From the NCBI GenBank assembly GCA_900757285.1, contig CAAENI010000299.1:1-48173 (forward strand): a stretch of 48,173 nt of DNA, written 5' to 3'. This DNA is from an uncultured Collinsella sp. (GTDB taxonomy: Bacteria > Actinomycetota > Coriobacteriia > Coriobacteriales > Coriobacteriaceae). Made by a program: the position numbers and the translations under genes. The notes beneath the pieces are model-generated. The model did not search any database and was not told where the DNA came from. It worked only from the letters and a program-made list of their open reading frames with translations. This document shows, in pieces, positions 17,036-25,778 of the stretch (the stretch's first letter is position 1; each line of letters starts with the position of its first letter).

Positions 17036-17215
17036 TTACTCGGTAACGATAACCTCGCGGTCCTTATAGAAACCGCAGCTGGGGCACACGTGGTGCGGAA
17101 GCTTGACAGCGCCGCAACGGGGGCACGTGGACTGAGCCGCAGCCGAGATCTTCATGTTGGCGGAACGACGGGTGTGAGTGCGGATACGACCCTGCTTTTG
17201 TTTAGGTACGGGCAT
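17036..17215 (-). CDS. rpmF: 50S ribosomal protein L32
   Basis: This 59-residue protein starts MPVPKQKQGRIRTHTRRSAN, the standard L32 opening, and contains a complete four-cysteine zinc ribbon (CPRCG and CPSCGF, 10 residues apart). It is a structural protein of the large ribosomal subunit. The ATG at 17215 has GAAGGTC upstream. It sits between yceD and plsX, the usual yceD-rpmF-plsX order that links ribosome supply to membrane lipid synthesis. Confidence 0.95.
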   Translation of the reverse strand: MPVPKQKQGRIRTHTRRSANMKISAAAQSTCPRCGAVKLPHHVCPSCGFYKDREVIVTE

Positions 17216-17279
17216 AGTGACCTTCCTTATGAACTATCCAGTGTGGCGATTACGCGCAAGTAGCGATACTACCACAGTT

Positions 17280-17834
17280 TTACTCATCGAGCTTGAGATT
17301 CTTCAATGCTGCAAATGGATTTTCCGTGGCAGCGGCCCATTCTGCCTCTGCCTGGGCGGCGCAATCGCATTGCTCGACGTTGAGATTACAACCGCAAGTG
17401 GGGCACAGACCGCGGCAATCGGGCTTGCACAGAACGACAAACGGCGTGTCCATGACGACCGCGTCGTTGATGGGCTCACCCAAATCGACGATGCGGTCCT
17501 CACCCAGGAGCTCGTAGCCGTCCTCGTAGGCCTCGGGATCCTCGGGCTCCTCGAAGAGGTAGAACTCCTCGATCTCGCCGGCGATATCAAACGAGGCGGG
17601 CTCCAGACAACGGTCGCACTCGCCGGTGGCGTGCGCGCGAACCATGCCCGTGAGCAAGACACCGGTACCGGCATTGGTAAAGACAACGTCGTAGTCGATG
17701 CCGTCCTGTAGCTGATACTCCTTCTCGCCCACCATGTAGCTGGCGACGTCGACCTTACCGGTCAGCGGATACGAATCACCAGGAAACTCGAGCTGCTCGG
17801 AAAGATCGACGGTAACGCTCGGGAACTCAGCCAT
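17280..17834 (-). CDS. yceD: DUF177 family protein YceD
   Basis: This 184-residue protein belongs to DUF177, found next to rpmF in most bacteria; some members affect 23S rRNA accumulation, others are uncharacterised. The conserved centre is HATGECDRCLEPASFDI followed by an acidic segment, and near the end CKPDCRGLCPTCGCNLNVEQC gives a likely zinc site together with the first pair of Cys. It starts at the ATG 17834-17832, which shares one base with the stop codon of the coiled-coil gene upstream (TAATG), so the two are translationally coupled. Confidence 0.9.
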   Translation of the reverse strand: MAEFPSVTVDLSEQLEFPGDSYPLTGKVDVASYMVGEKEYQLQDGIDYDVVFTNAGTGVLLTGMVRAHATGECDRCLEPASFDIAGEIEEFYLFEEPEDPEAYEDGYELLGEDRIVDLGEPINDAVVMDTPFVVLCKPDCRGLCPTCGCNLNVEQCDCAAQAEAEWAAATENPFAALKNLKLDE

Positions 17835-18331
17835 TACCACTGACCATTCTGCTGGGCGGCACCCTCGTTGAGCTGCTGACGGCAACGGGTAACGGTGCCG
17901 GTCAGGCTCTTGAGGTTCTCCTCCAGGTGCGTAAAGACCTGCTCTGCGTAGTCCTCGGCAGCATAACGCGTCTCGCGCTCGTACTGCTGGGCACGATCAC
18001 GGATGTCGTCGGCCTGCTGCTGCGCTAAGCGGACGATCTCCTGCTCACCGGCAATGGTGAGGGCCTGCTGCTGAGCGTCGGCGATGATGGAATCGGCCTG
18101 AGCGGCGGCGGAAGCCATAAGCTCCTCGCGCTCCTTAAGGATACGGCGGGACTTCTGCCACTCCTCGGGATAGCTCATGCGGATCTCGTCGAGGATGTTG
18201 AAGAACACGTCGGCGTCGATGACCTTGAACTGAGCGTTCTTGCCGAAAGGCGGCTTGGCTTCCTCGATCAGCCCTTCGAGCTCATCGACCAAGCTGACGA
18301 TCCTATCGCCAGGAAAATTCTCGCCCGGCAT
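17834..18331 (-). CDS. DivIVA-like coiled-coil protein (actinobacterial ATPase-annotated family)
   Basis: This 165-residue protein has no signal or membrane segment. Residues about 10-60 contain VSLVDELEGLIEEAKPPFG and DADVFFNILDEIRMSYPEEW, a small helical domain seen in actinobacterial proteins related to DivIVA/SepIVA; the rest (about 65-150) is a Gln/Ala-rich coiled coil. Homologues are often labelled ATPase without a visible nucleotide site, and none is seen here. A role in coordinating envelope growth is an inference from the fold and from its place between coaD and the yceD-rpmF-plsX genes. The ATG at 18331 follows AAAGGAG; two earlier Met codons are less likely. Confidence 0.7.
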   Translation of the reverse strand: MPGENFPGDRIVSLVDELEGLIEEAKPPFGKNAQFKVIDADVFFNILDEIRMSYPEEWQKSRRILKEREELMASAAAQADSIIADAQQQALTIAGEQEIVRLAQQQADDIRDRAQQYERETRYAAEDYAEQVFTHLEENLKSLTGTVTRCRQQLNEGAAQQNGQW

Positions 18332-18399
18332 CCGGTCTCCTTTCATAGGTAACATATCATCGTGCTAGTTTACCACATGCCACCAGGCAATAAAAAACG

Positions 18400-18897
18400 T
18401 CACGAAAAGCGATGTCTGAGCGCTTCGACCACGTTGGGCGGGACAAACGTCGATACATCGCTGCCGAGTGAGGCGATCTGGCGAACGACCGAGCTCGAGA
18501 TATAGCCGTACTGCGGCGCACTCATGACAAAGATGGACTCCAGCTCGTTATCCAAGCGATAGTTGAGATCTGCCTGCTGCAGCTCGTACTCAAAGTCGGT
18601 CATGGCGCGCAGGCCCTTGACCACGGCCCCCGCCCCCTGCTCGCGAGCGAAGTCGACCAAGAGGCCGGTAAAGGGCAGGACCTCGACGCCGTCGATATCA
18701 CCGAGCGCCTCGCGGGCCAGCGCCACGCGCTCATCGAGCATAAACGTGGTACCCACACCGTTTTTACCCTGCGACTCGGCAACAGCGACGATCACACTGG
18801 GAAAGATGCGGCGGGCGCGGCGGATGACGTCGATATGGCCAAACGTGATGGGATCGAAGGTGCCCGGGACGATCACGCGGTTGATGGTGTCATTCAT
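18400..18897 (-). CDS. coaD: Pantetheine-phosphate adenylyltransferase
   Basis: This 165-residue enzyme makes dephospho-CoA from 4'-phosphopantetheine and ATP, the penultimate step of CoA synthesis. The nucleotidyltransferase signature PGTFDPITFGHIDVI (T-x-x-H type) is at residues 11-25, the ISSSVVRQIASLGSDVS motif near 133-149, and length is normal. Its start overlaps the end of rsmD by 8 bp, so the two are co-translated. CoA feeds the ACP and fatty-acid genes further along the same strand. Confidence 0.96.
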   Translation of the reverse strand: MNDTINRVIVPGTFDPITFGHIDVIRRARRIFPSVIVAVAESQGKNGVGTTFMLDERVALAREALGDIDGVEVLPFTGLLVDFAREQGAGAVVKGLRAMTDFEYELQQADLNYRLDNELESIFVMSAPQYGYISSSVVRQIASLGSDVSTFVPPNVVEALRHRFS

Positions 18898-19546
18898 GGT
18901 CGTCCTCCTGAAACGTCGTGGCATCGTTGTTGTGAGCATCGGTGCCAGCGCAATCTTCCTCACCATCGTTATCGCCGACCCAACGAAGCAGGTCGACCGA
19001 GGTAATGCCGTAGCGCTTCTCGCGCACGATCTCAAAGCCTGCCGGATGCGCGCCCGCATCGGCAGCGGCATGCTCAAACAGGGCATAAGCGCCAGGTGCA
19101 AGCAGACCCTGCTGAGCCAGCTTCTGCAGCAGCTCCTCGACCGGCTCGGCACCAAAAGCATAGGGCGGGTCGAGCAGGACCAGATCAAAGGGGCCGCCCG
19201 GCACACGACCGCGCGAGGCACTCGCCAGCATGTCGCCCGTTATCACGCGCCAACGCGCACGGTCACGGCAGAGCGACTCGATATTCTTGGTAATGAGCCG
19301 CGCGGCATTCCGATCGATCTCGAACGTCGTGAGCGAGCGGGCACCACGTGAGAGCATCTCTAACCCTAAGGCACCGGAGCCGCCAAAGGCGTCCAGGACG
19401 CGGACCTCGTCCAGATCGAAGTCGAATGCCGACATGACCATAGATGCGCATGCCTCGCGCACGCGATCGGTCGTGGGGCGGGTGACATCGCGACCACGGG
19501 GCTCCTCGATCTTACGACCGCGCCATTCGCCGCCGATGATTCTCAT
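18890..19546 (-). CDS. rsmD: 16S rRNA (guanine(966)-N(2))-methyltransferase RsmD
   Basis: This 218-residue SAM-dependent enzyme methylates G966 of 16S rRNA. It starts MRIIGGEWRGRKIEEPRG as typical of RsmD, has the SAM motif VLDAFGGSGALGLEMLSRGA and the catalytic DPPY in FDLVLLDPPYAFG. The C-terminal 35 residues after VDLLRWVGDNDGEED are an acidic extension not seen in most RsmD. It overlaps coaD by 8 bp and recG by 4 bp, so recG-rsmD-coaD form a coupled unit, a common bacterial arrangement. Confidence 0.95.
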   Translation of the reverse strand: MRIIGGEWRGRKIEEPRGRDVTRPTTDRVREACASMVMSAFDFDLDEVRVLDAFGGSGALGLEMLSRGARSLTTFEIDRNAARLITKNIESLCRDRARWRVITGDMLASASRGRVPGGPFDLVLLDPPYAFGAEPVEELLQKLAQQGLLAPGAYALFEHAAADAGAHPAGFEIVREKRYGITSVDLLRWVGDNDGEEDCAGTDAHNNDATTFQEDDHE

Positions 19547-21720
19547 CCTCCGCTGACCTCCTTAAAAATGTGTCGATATCGCATGGCGACCGCATCGCGC
19601 AGGGGGCGCGTCGCCACGGAGTCAAGGTTGCAAGCATACCGCAAGAGCTCGACCGCGTCCAAATGGGCCCACTCGATCAGCTCCTCGTCGGCATCCAGGT
19701 CGACAAAGCGCAGGGTCACTCCGCCATGCTGGCGGTACCCCAGGATTTCGCCCTCGTGGCGCAGACGCAGGTCCATCTGGGCGAGCGTAAAGCCATCCGA
19801 GGTTTTTTCGAGCGATTGCAGGCGATCTTGTGCTGCCGAAGCGCCGCCGTTGCCCTTGGAGTGCGTCATGACCAGGCACGTGCCCGACACACTGCCACGG
19901 CCCACGCGACCGCGCAGCTGGTGCAGAGCAGCCAAACCAAAGCGCTCCCCGTTCTCGATGACCATGACGGTGGCGTTAGGCACGTCGACGCCCACCTCGA
20001 CCACCGTAGTCGAGACGAGCACGTCAATCTCGCCACGCTTAAAGGCATCGATAACCTGGTCCTTCTCCCCCGCTGGCATGCGGCCGTGAAGGCGCTCGAT
20101 GGCAAGACCCGGCAACGCCAGACGCAGGCGATCGAGCTCGGTCGCCGTATCGTGCAGCGGCACGGGGACCGTCACGCGGCCCTCGTCGTCGCGGGCGATA
20201 CCGGGCACGTCCTCCAGATCATCGGCCGAGTCACTCGGCTCCACGAGCGGGCAAATCACGTAGGCCTGCTGACCCTTTTCATGCGCCTCGCGGATGGCGC
20301 CATAGGCAAGGTCGCGACTCGACTCGGTAAGCACGCGTGTCGTCACGCCAGCGCCAGGGACGGGCCGATGGCGGATGATACTCGTGTCCAGATCGCCGTA
20401 GACCGAAAGCGCCAGCGTACGCGGGATGGGCGTTGCCGTCATAACGAGCAGATCGGCACCGGGGCCCTTCGCGCGCAAGGCATTGCGTTGGCCGACGCCA
20501 AACCGGTGCTGCTCATCGATGACTACGAGCGACAGATACTTAAACGCCACGTTATCCGAAAGGACCGCGTGGGTGCCAAAGAGGACATCGAGCTCGCCCG
20601 ATTCCAGCTGGGCATGGATCCGCTCGCGCTCGGCCGCCGGCGTGGCGCCCGTCAGGAGCGCCCAGGTCATACCAGCCTGCGAGAGCAAGGGGCCGGTCTT
20701 ATCGGCATATTGACGCGCCAGCACGCCCGTGGGCGCCATAACGCAGGCCTGCGTGCCGCTATCGGCAGCCACAGCCAGCGCGCAGGCGGCAACAGCGGTC
20801 TTGCCGGTACCGACATCGCCCAGCAGCAGGCGGTTCATCACGCGCCCGCCATCGCACATATCGCGCAGGATATCTTGGAACGCGGCCTGTTGCTCGTCGC
20901 TCAGCGAAAACGGCAGGGCCTGCTTAAGCGCGGCCAGGTGCTCGCCCGCGGCGTGGGCATAGGGTACCACATCGACCAGGCCGCCGTCGTTGCGCAGGCG
21001 CAGCGCCAGCTGCAGGTAGAGGCACTCCTCGTAGGCAAGCCGTGCGCGCGCGATATCGCGCTCAGCCATGCTCGAGGGAAAATGGATCGATCGAAGCGCA
21101 CGGGCATTGCTCATCAGGCGGCGCTTGACGCGCAAGCGTGCGGGAATCGGATCGAAGGGATTGCCGACGACCTCGAGCGCGCCACTTACGATGCGGCGCA
21201 TCCACGCCTGGCTCACGCCGTCACTCACATAATGGACCGGCAGGATAGTGCCCGCGGCGCGCCCTTCCTCAAGCTTTTCAAAGTGCGGCGAGGCCATCTG
21301 CTTAAAGCCGTAGGCAAACTCGACCTTACCCATTACGGCCAGGCGGTCGCCCTGCTTAAGCTGCTGGGCAATCCAGGGCTGGCGGAAAAAGGCGACCTGC
21401 AACACGCCCGTCTCGTCAACGAGTGAGACCTCGGTCACCTGCATGTGCGGACGAGGCTGCTTTTGGACGATACGGTCGACCGTGGCGATGATGGTACACA
21501 CGGTACCGATGGGCGCCATCTCGATGGACCAGGAGCGCGTAAAGTCCAGGTATCGATGAGGGATATGGAGAAGGAGGTCCCCCACCGTCCGAATTCCCAG
21601 ACGGCGAAGGGCCTCCTCACGTTTACCCGAAACATATTTGAGTCGCGCGATATCCTCGTCGAGCGCATTGCTCTGGGCAAAGCGCTCCAAGACGCGCGGC
21701 ACGGAGCACAGTTCGGACAT
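19543..21720 (-). CDS. recG: ATP-dependent DNA helicase RecG
   Basis: This 725-residue helicase remodels stalled replication forks and Holliday junctions. An N-terminal wedge/OB domain (LLLHIPHRYLDFT, then MGKVEFAYGFKQMASPHFE) is followed by the superfamily 2 motor: LLLGDVGTGKTAVA (motif I), VIDEQHRFGVGQR (motif II, DEQH), TATPIPRTLAL (motif III) and VSTTVVEVGVDVPNATVMVI with HQLRGRVGRG (motifs V and VI). Length is usual for the family. It begins 10 bp after fakA and overlaps rsmD by 4 bp. Confidence 0.97.
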   Translation of the reverse strand: MSELCSVPRVLERFAQSNALDEDIARLKYVSGKREEALRRLGIRTVGDLLLHIPHRYLDFTRSWSIEMAPIGTVCTIIATVDRIVQKQPRPHMQVTEVSLVDETGVLQVAFFRQPWIAQQLKQGDRLAVMGKVEFAYGFKQMASPHFEKLEEGRAAGTILPVHYVSDGVSQAWMRRIVSGALEVVGNPFDPIPARLRVKRRLMSNARALRSIHFPSSMAERDIARARLAYEECLYLQLALRLRNDGGLVDVVPYAHAAGEHLAALKQALPFSLSDEQQAAFQDILRDMCDGGRVMNRLLLGDVGTGKTAVAACALAVAADSGTQACVMAPTGVLARQYADKTGPLLSQAGMTWALLTGATPAAERERIHAQLESGELDVLFGTHAVLSDNVAFKYLSLVVIDEQHRFGVGQRNALRAKGPGADLLVMTATPIPRTLALSVYGDLDTSIIRHRPVPGAGVTTRVLTESSRDLAYGAIREAHEKGQQAYVICPLVEPSDSADDLEDVPGIARDDEGRVTVPVPLHDTATELDRLRLALPGLAIERLHGRMPAGEKDQVIDAFKRGEIDVLVSTTVVEVGVDVPNATVMVIENGERFGLAALHQLRGRVGRGSVSGTCLVMTHSKGNGGASAAQDRLQSLEKTSDGFTLAQMDLRLRHEGEILGYRQHGGVTLRFVDLDADEELIEWAHLDAVELLRYACNLDSVATRPLRDAVAMRYRHIFKEVSGG

Positions 21721-21730
21721 GGGCAGTTGC

Positions 21731-23392
21731 CTACTCGATCGAGAAGATCACGGGATAGAGCGGCTGCTCGCCACGATGGGCGTCAATCTCCAGATCGGGC
21801 TGAGCCTCCTCAATGGCATCGACAATCTCCTGGAAGGCCTCATTGGACAGTTCCTCGCCTGCCAGAATCGTCAGCGCGTCGCCCTCCTCTTCCTCCTGCA
21901 TGCGGTTGATGCAATCGAGCGTGACCTGCTTCACGTCGGAGCCGACCACATCAATGGAGCCGGCAATGATACCCATGACGTCACCGGAGTGAATCGGCGA
22001 GCCGTCGGAGGCGCTGGAATCGCGCACGGCACGGGTGACCTCGCCATCGCGAACCTCACTGATGGCGTCGACCATAGCGGCGACGGCATCCTCAAGCTCG
22101 GAATCGGGTAGGACCGCGAACAGCGCGGAGAAGGCCTGCGGAACGGTCTTGGTGGGAACGACGGCGACCTTCTTGTCGGTGCAGGCTGAAGCAGCGGCCT
22201 CGGCGGCCATGCGGATGTTGCCGTTGTTGGGCAGGATGATGACCGAGGTCGCGTTGACCTGGTCGACGGCGCCCAGCAGGTCGGCGGTCGAGGGGTTCAT
22301 GGTCTGGCCACCCGAGACGATCACGTCAACGCCGAGAGACTTGAGGATGTCTGCCTCGCCAGAACCGGCGGCAACGGCGACAAAGCCCAGGGCCTTCGCG
22401 GGCTCGGCGGCCTTTTCCTGGTCCTCGTGGATCTTGGCAGTACGGTCGTGGGCCTCCATCTCCATGTTATGGATAAAGACTTCGTAGATCTGACCAAGCT
22501 GCAGCATGTGCTCGAGCACCAAGTTGGGGGTGTTGGAGTGCACGTGAATCTTGTAATCGGGGTAAGCACCCACGAGCAGCTCGCAGTCGCCCATGGAACC
22601 CAGGAACTTGAGGCACTCGTCCTCGTCAAAGGGAGCGTCGGCCTTAAAGAGGAACTCGTTGCAGTAGCGGAATTCCGAGCCCTCCCAGTCGTCGTTGGCC
22701 TCGATCTCAACACGACCAAGGGCCGCGTCGCGGGCAGAGCAGGCGGAATCAAACGTGGCGGAGAAATCCTCGACAACGGTGCTGCGGCCAAGAGCGGCGG
22801 CAACAAAGTTCTCAAGGAAAATAGCAAAGCCAAAGGCGCCGGAGTCGACCACGCCGTTCTCCTTCAGAACGGGCAGCAGGTCGGGCGTGCGGGCGACGGA
22901 CTGGTAGGCCTCGACGACGATGGCGTCGAGCGCGTCCTCGGCCGAGAACTTCTTCTTTTCGCACTCGTCGGCCTTGGTCGAGACATCGCGCAACACCGTG
23001 AGGATCGTACCCTCGATGGGCTTACGGACGGCCTGGAAGGCAACCTTGACGGCACGACGGAAGGCGAAGGCGATGTTGGCGGACGTAATGGGCTCGTCGG
23101 CGGAGACAAGGCCCTCGGCCACGCCGCGCAAGATCTGCGAGGTGATGACGCCGGAGTTGCCGCGGGCGCCCATCAGGGAGCCGTGGGTGATGGCGCCGGC
23201 GATGGCCTCCATGTCGGCGTCGGCGGGAAGGGCAGAAAGCTCCTTGGTCACCGAGGCGAGCGTGAGCGACATGTTGGTGCCGGTGTCACCGTCGGGCACG
23301 GGAAAGACGTTGAGCTTGTTGATCTCCTCGGCCTTGTCGGAAACGGCAGCCGCAGCGATCGGAAAACAGGTGCGAATGGTCTTTGCAATCAT
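21731..23392 (-). CDS. fakA: DAK2-domain protein, fatty acid kinase catalytic subunit type (FakA/YloV)
   Basis: This 553-residue protein has an N-terminal DhaL/DAK2 nucleotide-binding domain with NKLNVFPVPDGDTGTNMSLTL and GARGNSGVITSQILRG, and a C-terminal part with ATSVIILPNNGNIRMAAEAA typical of YloV/FakA. In Staphylococcus FakA phosphorylates fatty acids held by FakB (DegV) proteins for use by PlsX-PlsY. No FakB is seen in the window, but plsX lies about 5 kb downstream on the same strand, which fits exogenous fatty-acid use. It follows the Asp23-like gene, the common asp23-fakA-recG order of Gram-positives. Confidence 0.92.
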   Translation of the reverse strand: MIAKTIRTCFPIAAAAVSDKAEEINKLNVFPVPDGDTGTNMSLTLASVTKELSALPADADMEAIAGAITHGSLMGARGNSGVITSQILRGVAEGLVSADEPITSANIAFAFRRAVKVAFQAVRKPIEGTILTVLRDVSTKADECEKKKFSAEDALDAIVVEAYQSVARTPDLLPVLKENGVVDSGAFGFAIFLENFVAAALGRSTVVEDFSATFDSACSARDAALGRVEIEANDDWEGSEFRYCNEFLFKADAPFDEDECLKFLGSMGDCELLVGAYPDYKIHVHSNTPNLVLEHMLQLGQIYEVFIHNMEMEAHDRTAKIHEDQEKAAEPAKALGFVAVAAGSGEADILKSLGVDVIVSGGQTMNPSTADLLGAVDQVNATSVIILPNNGNIRMAAEAAASACTDKKVAVVPTKTVPQAFSALFAVLPDSELEDAVAAMVDAISEVRDGEVTRAVRDSSASDGSPIHSGDVMGIIAGSIDVVGSDVKQVTLDCINRMQEEEEGDALTILAGEELSNEAFQEIVDAIEEAQPDLEIDAHRGEQPLYPVIFSIE

Positions 23393-23419
23393 GGGTATTT
23401 AAATCTCCGTTTTCGGATG

Positions 23420-23776
23420 CTAGTTCAGACGGCTCTTGAGCGCGTCGATATGGATGCCGATCTTAAGGCTGGCGGGATCGATCTGGGCGATCTCCTGCAG
23501 GGTGAAGGCAACGGAGCTCGAAAGATTGTGGCAGACGGATTTCATGTTGACGCCGTTCTCGAGCACGACGTGAAGATCGACCGTAAGGCCGTTCTCGTCG
23601 GCGGAGACAAGCACGCCCTTGCGGAGGCGCTGACCGGCAAGCAGGCGCACGCTCTCGGCGCCTTGGAGCTGCTCAGCCATACCGACGACGCCATAGCACG
23701 TCATCGCGGCATAACCGGCAATATCGGCAATAACGTCGTTCGAGACGCTCAGGCTGCCGTTGATGGTCTCAGACAC
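23420..23776 (-). CDS. Asp23/Gls24 family envelope stress protein
   Basis: This 118-residue protein belongs to the Asp23/Gls24 family (GSLSVSNDVIADIAGYAAMTCYG at the start, VLENGVNMKSVCHNLSSSVAFTLQ in the middle). Family members are cytoplasmic or membrane-anchored proteins linked to cell-envelope stress; the molecular role is not clear. It starts at the GTG 23776, with AAGGAG 9 bases before it, and lies 27 bp ahead of fakA in the same transcript. A TAGAAT on the minus strand near 23834 could be its -10 element, but no good -35 is seen. Confidence 0.9.
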   Translation of the reverse strand: MSETINGSLSVSNDVIADIAGYAAMTCYGVVGMAEQLQGAESVRLLAGQRLRKGVLVSADENGLTVDLHVVLENGVNMKSVCHNLSSSVAFTLQEIAQIDPASLKIGIHIDALKSRLN

Positions 23777-23934
23777 AAGAATCTCCTTATCTGGTGCTCA
23801 CGGCACCATGTCGTGGGAGCAATCATTGCAATATTCTACAACGACCGCGCCATGTTGAGGTGATGGGTCGCGGGATTACATCCTCGACACGAAATGTTGA
23901 TATGGCAACGTCCGAGTCAAGTGGTCGCAGCATG

Positions 23935-23964
23935 AAAAAACCCGCCGCATAAGCGACGGGTTTT
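23935..23964 (-). terminator. Terminator of the tRNA-Asn transcript
   Basis: On the minus strand CCCGTCGC, a TTAT loop and GCGGCGGG (one G-T pair) are followed by six T (23935-23940). It is 6 bp past the CCA end of the second tRNA. Confidence 0.9.
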
Positions 23965-23970
23965 ACAACC

Positions 23971-24045
23971 TGGCTCCCCGGGTAGGACTCGAACCTACAA
24001 CAGCGCGGTTAACAGCCGCGTGCTCTACCATTGAGCTACCGAGGA
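23971..24045 (-). tRNA. tRNA-Asn (anticodon GTT)
   Basis: A 75-nt gene on the minus strand begins TCCTCGGTAGCTCAATGGTA and ends in CCGGGGAG plus an encoded CCA. The anticodon stem-loop CGCGGCTGTTAACCGCG places GTT in the loop; the T loop GGTTCGAGTCC is intact. The acceptor stem pairs with one G-U. It is the distal of two identical copies. Confidence 0.97.
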
Positions 24046-24079
24046 ATTTAAAAGCCCAGCGGAATGGGCTGAGAAATTC

Positions 24080-24154
24080 TGGCTCCCCGGGTAGGACTCG
24101 AACCTACAACAGCGCGGTTAACAGCCGCGTGCTCTACCATTGAGCTACCGAGGA
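24080..24154 (-). tRNA. tRNA-Asn (anticodon GTT), second copy
   Basis: This is identical in sequence to the copy at 23971-24045, with the same encoded CCA, and lies 34 bp before it. Both are transcribed from the promoter at 24185-24212. Confidence 0.97.
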
Positions 24155-24184
24155 ATAGGTGCGTGCTCTCAAGCAACGAAGTTT

Positions 24185-24212
24185 ATTATACGGACGAATC
24201 AGCTCAGGGCAA
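24185..24212 (-). promoter_or_regulatory. Promoter of the tRNA-Asn pair
   Basis: On the minus strand TTGCCC (24207-24212) and a consensus TATAAT (24185-24190) are separated by 16 bp. The expected start of transcription is near 24178, about 24 bp ahead of the first tRNA. Confidence 0.8.
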
Positions 24213-24240
24213 GAACTTTTTTAAGAATTTTTCCGACCTA

Positions 24241-24264
24241 GTCATTGGGGACGTCCCCAATGAC
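24241..24264. repeat. Perfect 24-bp palindrome with GGGGAC/GTCCCC core
   Basis: GTCATTGGGGAC at 24241-24252 is followed directly by its exact reverse complement. It lies in the rpoD to tRNA spacer between a hairpin and the tRNA promoter. Its GGGGACG core is also present in the arms of the repeat at 3820-3907, which suggests related dispersed palindromes. Confidence 0.8.
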
Positions 24265-24270
24265 CACATG

Positions 24271-24306
24271 GAAGCGCCCCCAAGCGGATGTGCTTGAGGG
24301 CGCTTC
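24271..24306 (-). terminator. Probable terminator hairpin after rpoD
   Basis: GAAGCGCCCCCAAGC (24271-24285) pairs with GCTTGAGGGCGCTTC (24292-24306) with one mismatch and a 6-base loop, 12 bp after the rpoD stop. No strong T run follows on the minus strand, so it may depend on another factor or protect the 3' end. Confidence 0.6.
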
Positions 24307-24318
24307 TTGCTTGCGAGG

Positions 24319-25668
24319 TTATGACTCGATGTAGTCCTTCAGCTTGCTGCTGCGGCTCGGGTGGCGGAGCTTGGCCAAGGTCTTGGACTCGATCTGGCGG
24401 ATACGCTCGCGCGTGACGCCAAACTCGCGGCCGACTTCCTCGAGCGTGCGGGGATGCCCGTCGACAAGGCCAAAGCGCAGCTCGATAACCTTGCGCTCAC
24501 GATCGGCAAGCGAGTCGAGCACCTGAGTGAGTTGCTCCTGCAGCATGGAGAAGCTGGCGGCATCGGGCGGAACGATAGCCTGGGAGTCCTCGATAAAGTC
24601 GCCCAGCTGGGAATCCTCTTCCTCGCCGATGGGGGTCTCAAGCGACACGGGCTCCTGCGAGATCTTCTGGATCTCGCGGACGCGGTCGGCGCTCATGTCC
24701 ATCTCGGCACCGATCTCCTCGGGGGTCGGGTCGCGACCCAGGTCCTGAAGGAGCTGGCGCTGCACGCGGACGAGCTTGTTGATAGTCTCGACCATATGCA
24801 CGGGAATACGGATGGTACGGGCCTGGTCGGCGATAGCGCGCGTAATGGCCTGACGGATCCACCACGTGGCGTACGTGGAGAACTTGAAGCCCTTCTGGTA
24901 GTCGAACTTCTCGACGGCGCGAATCAGACCGAGGTTACCCTCCTGGATCAGGTCAAGGAACAGCATGCCGCGGCCGACATAGCGCTTGGCGATGGAGACG
25001 ACCAGACGCAGGTTTGCGCTGATGAGTGCCTGCTTGGCTTCGAGGCCGACGTTCTCAATGCGCGTAAGACGACGCATCTCGGCACGCGTGAGCTCGAGCT
25101 CACCGGCATCGGCGGCCTCGAGTTTCTCGGTGGCCTCGAGACCGGCCTCGATCTTCATGGCCAGATCGACCTCTTCGGAGGCGGTCAGCAGGTCGACCTT
25201 GCCGATCTCTTTGAGGTACATACGAACCGGATCGCCGGTCAGCATCACCGTGGAGGCATCGATGCCACGCACGCGGGAGCGTGAACGGGACGTGCGCACG
25301 GTGCGCTTCTTCTTGCTCTTGGAAGAACCCATCTCGGCGTCGGCCTGACGGGCCATCTTGAGCTCGTGATCGTCGAGCGAGCCGGAATCGTGCTCATCGT
25401 CGTCATCAAAATCGTCGGTATCGGTATCGTTATCGTCATCGTCGACGTCCATGGGGGCGTCGTCGTTTCCGCTCGCGGAGATAATCTGGATGCCGCTGTT
25501 GCGCAGCGCGGAATACACCGCGGTGAGCTGCTCGTCAGAAACATCGATATCCTTCAGGGCGACCTGAATCTCGTCCTCGGTTACCGAAGTCCTGTTTGAG
25601 CCGTTGCCCATGAGCTTTGCAACGTAGGATTCCAGCCCAGTACCCGTGCTCTCAGTCTTTTTTGGCAC
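24319..25668 (-). CDS. rpoD: RNA polymerase primary sigma factor RpoD (SigA)
   Basis: This 449-residue protein is the housekeeping sigma factor. Region 1.2 starts at DPVRMYLKEIGKVDLL, region 2 has AKQALISANLRLVVSIAKRYVGRGM, LIQEGNLGLIRAVEKFDYQKG and FKFSTYATWWIRQAITRAI, region 3 includes IRIPVHMVETINKL, and region 4.2 EEVGREFGVTRERIRQIESKTLAKLRHP is complete. The N-terminal part holds a strongly acidic stretch (about residues 70-92, mostly Asp) followed by a basic KSKKKRTVRTSRSRSRVRG segment, as in high-GC Gram-positive SigA proteins. The GTG at 25668 is chosen because AAGGGAG lies 5 bases upstream; the ATG at 25683 has no such site. It is the last gene of the dnaG-rpoD macromolecular synthesis unit. 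Confidence 0.97.
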   Translation of the reverse strand: MPKKTESTGTGLESYVAKLMGNGSNRTSVTEDEIQVALKDIDVSDEQLTAVYSALRNSGIQIISASGNDDAPMDVDDDDNDTDTDDFDDDDEHDSGSLDDHELKMARQADAEMGSSKSKKKRTVRTSRSRSRVRGIDASTVMLTGDPVRMYLKEIGKVDLLTASEEVDLAMKIEAGLEATEKLEAADAGELELTRAEMRRLTRIENVGLEAKQALISANLRLVVSIAKRYVGRGMLFLDLIQEGNLGLIRAVEKFDYQKGFKFSTYATWWIRQAITRAIADQARTIRIPVHMVETINKLVRVQRQLLQDLGRDPTPEEIGAEMDMSADRVREIQKISQEPVSLETPIGEEEDSQLGDFIEDSQAIVPPDAASFSMLQEQLTQVLDSLADRERKVIELRFGLVDGHPRTLEEVGREFGVTRERIRQIESKTLAKLRHPSRSSKLKDYIES

Positions 25669-25778
25669 AGATTCTCCCTTCATAGTCCACAGGACTCAAT
25701 ACTTTAGCACACACATTGACGTCTATACCCAAAAAGACAACTGGATATAGGCGAGAATACGCTGGTTGACCACAACAT

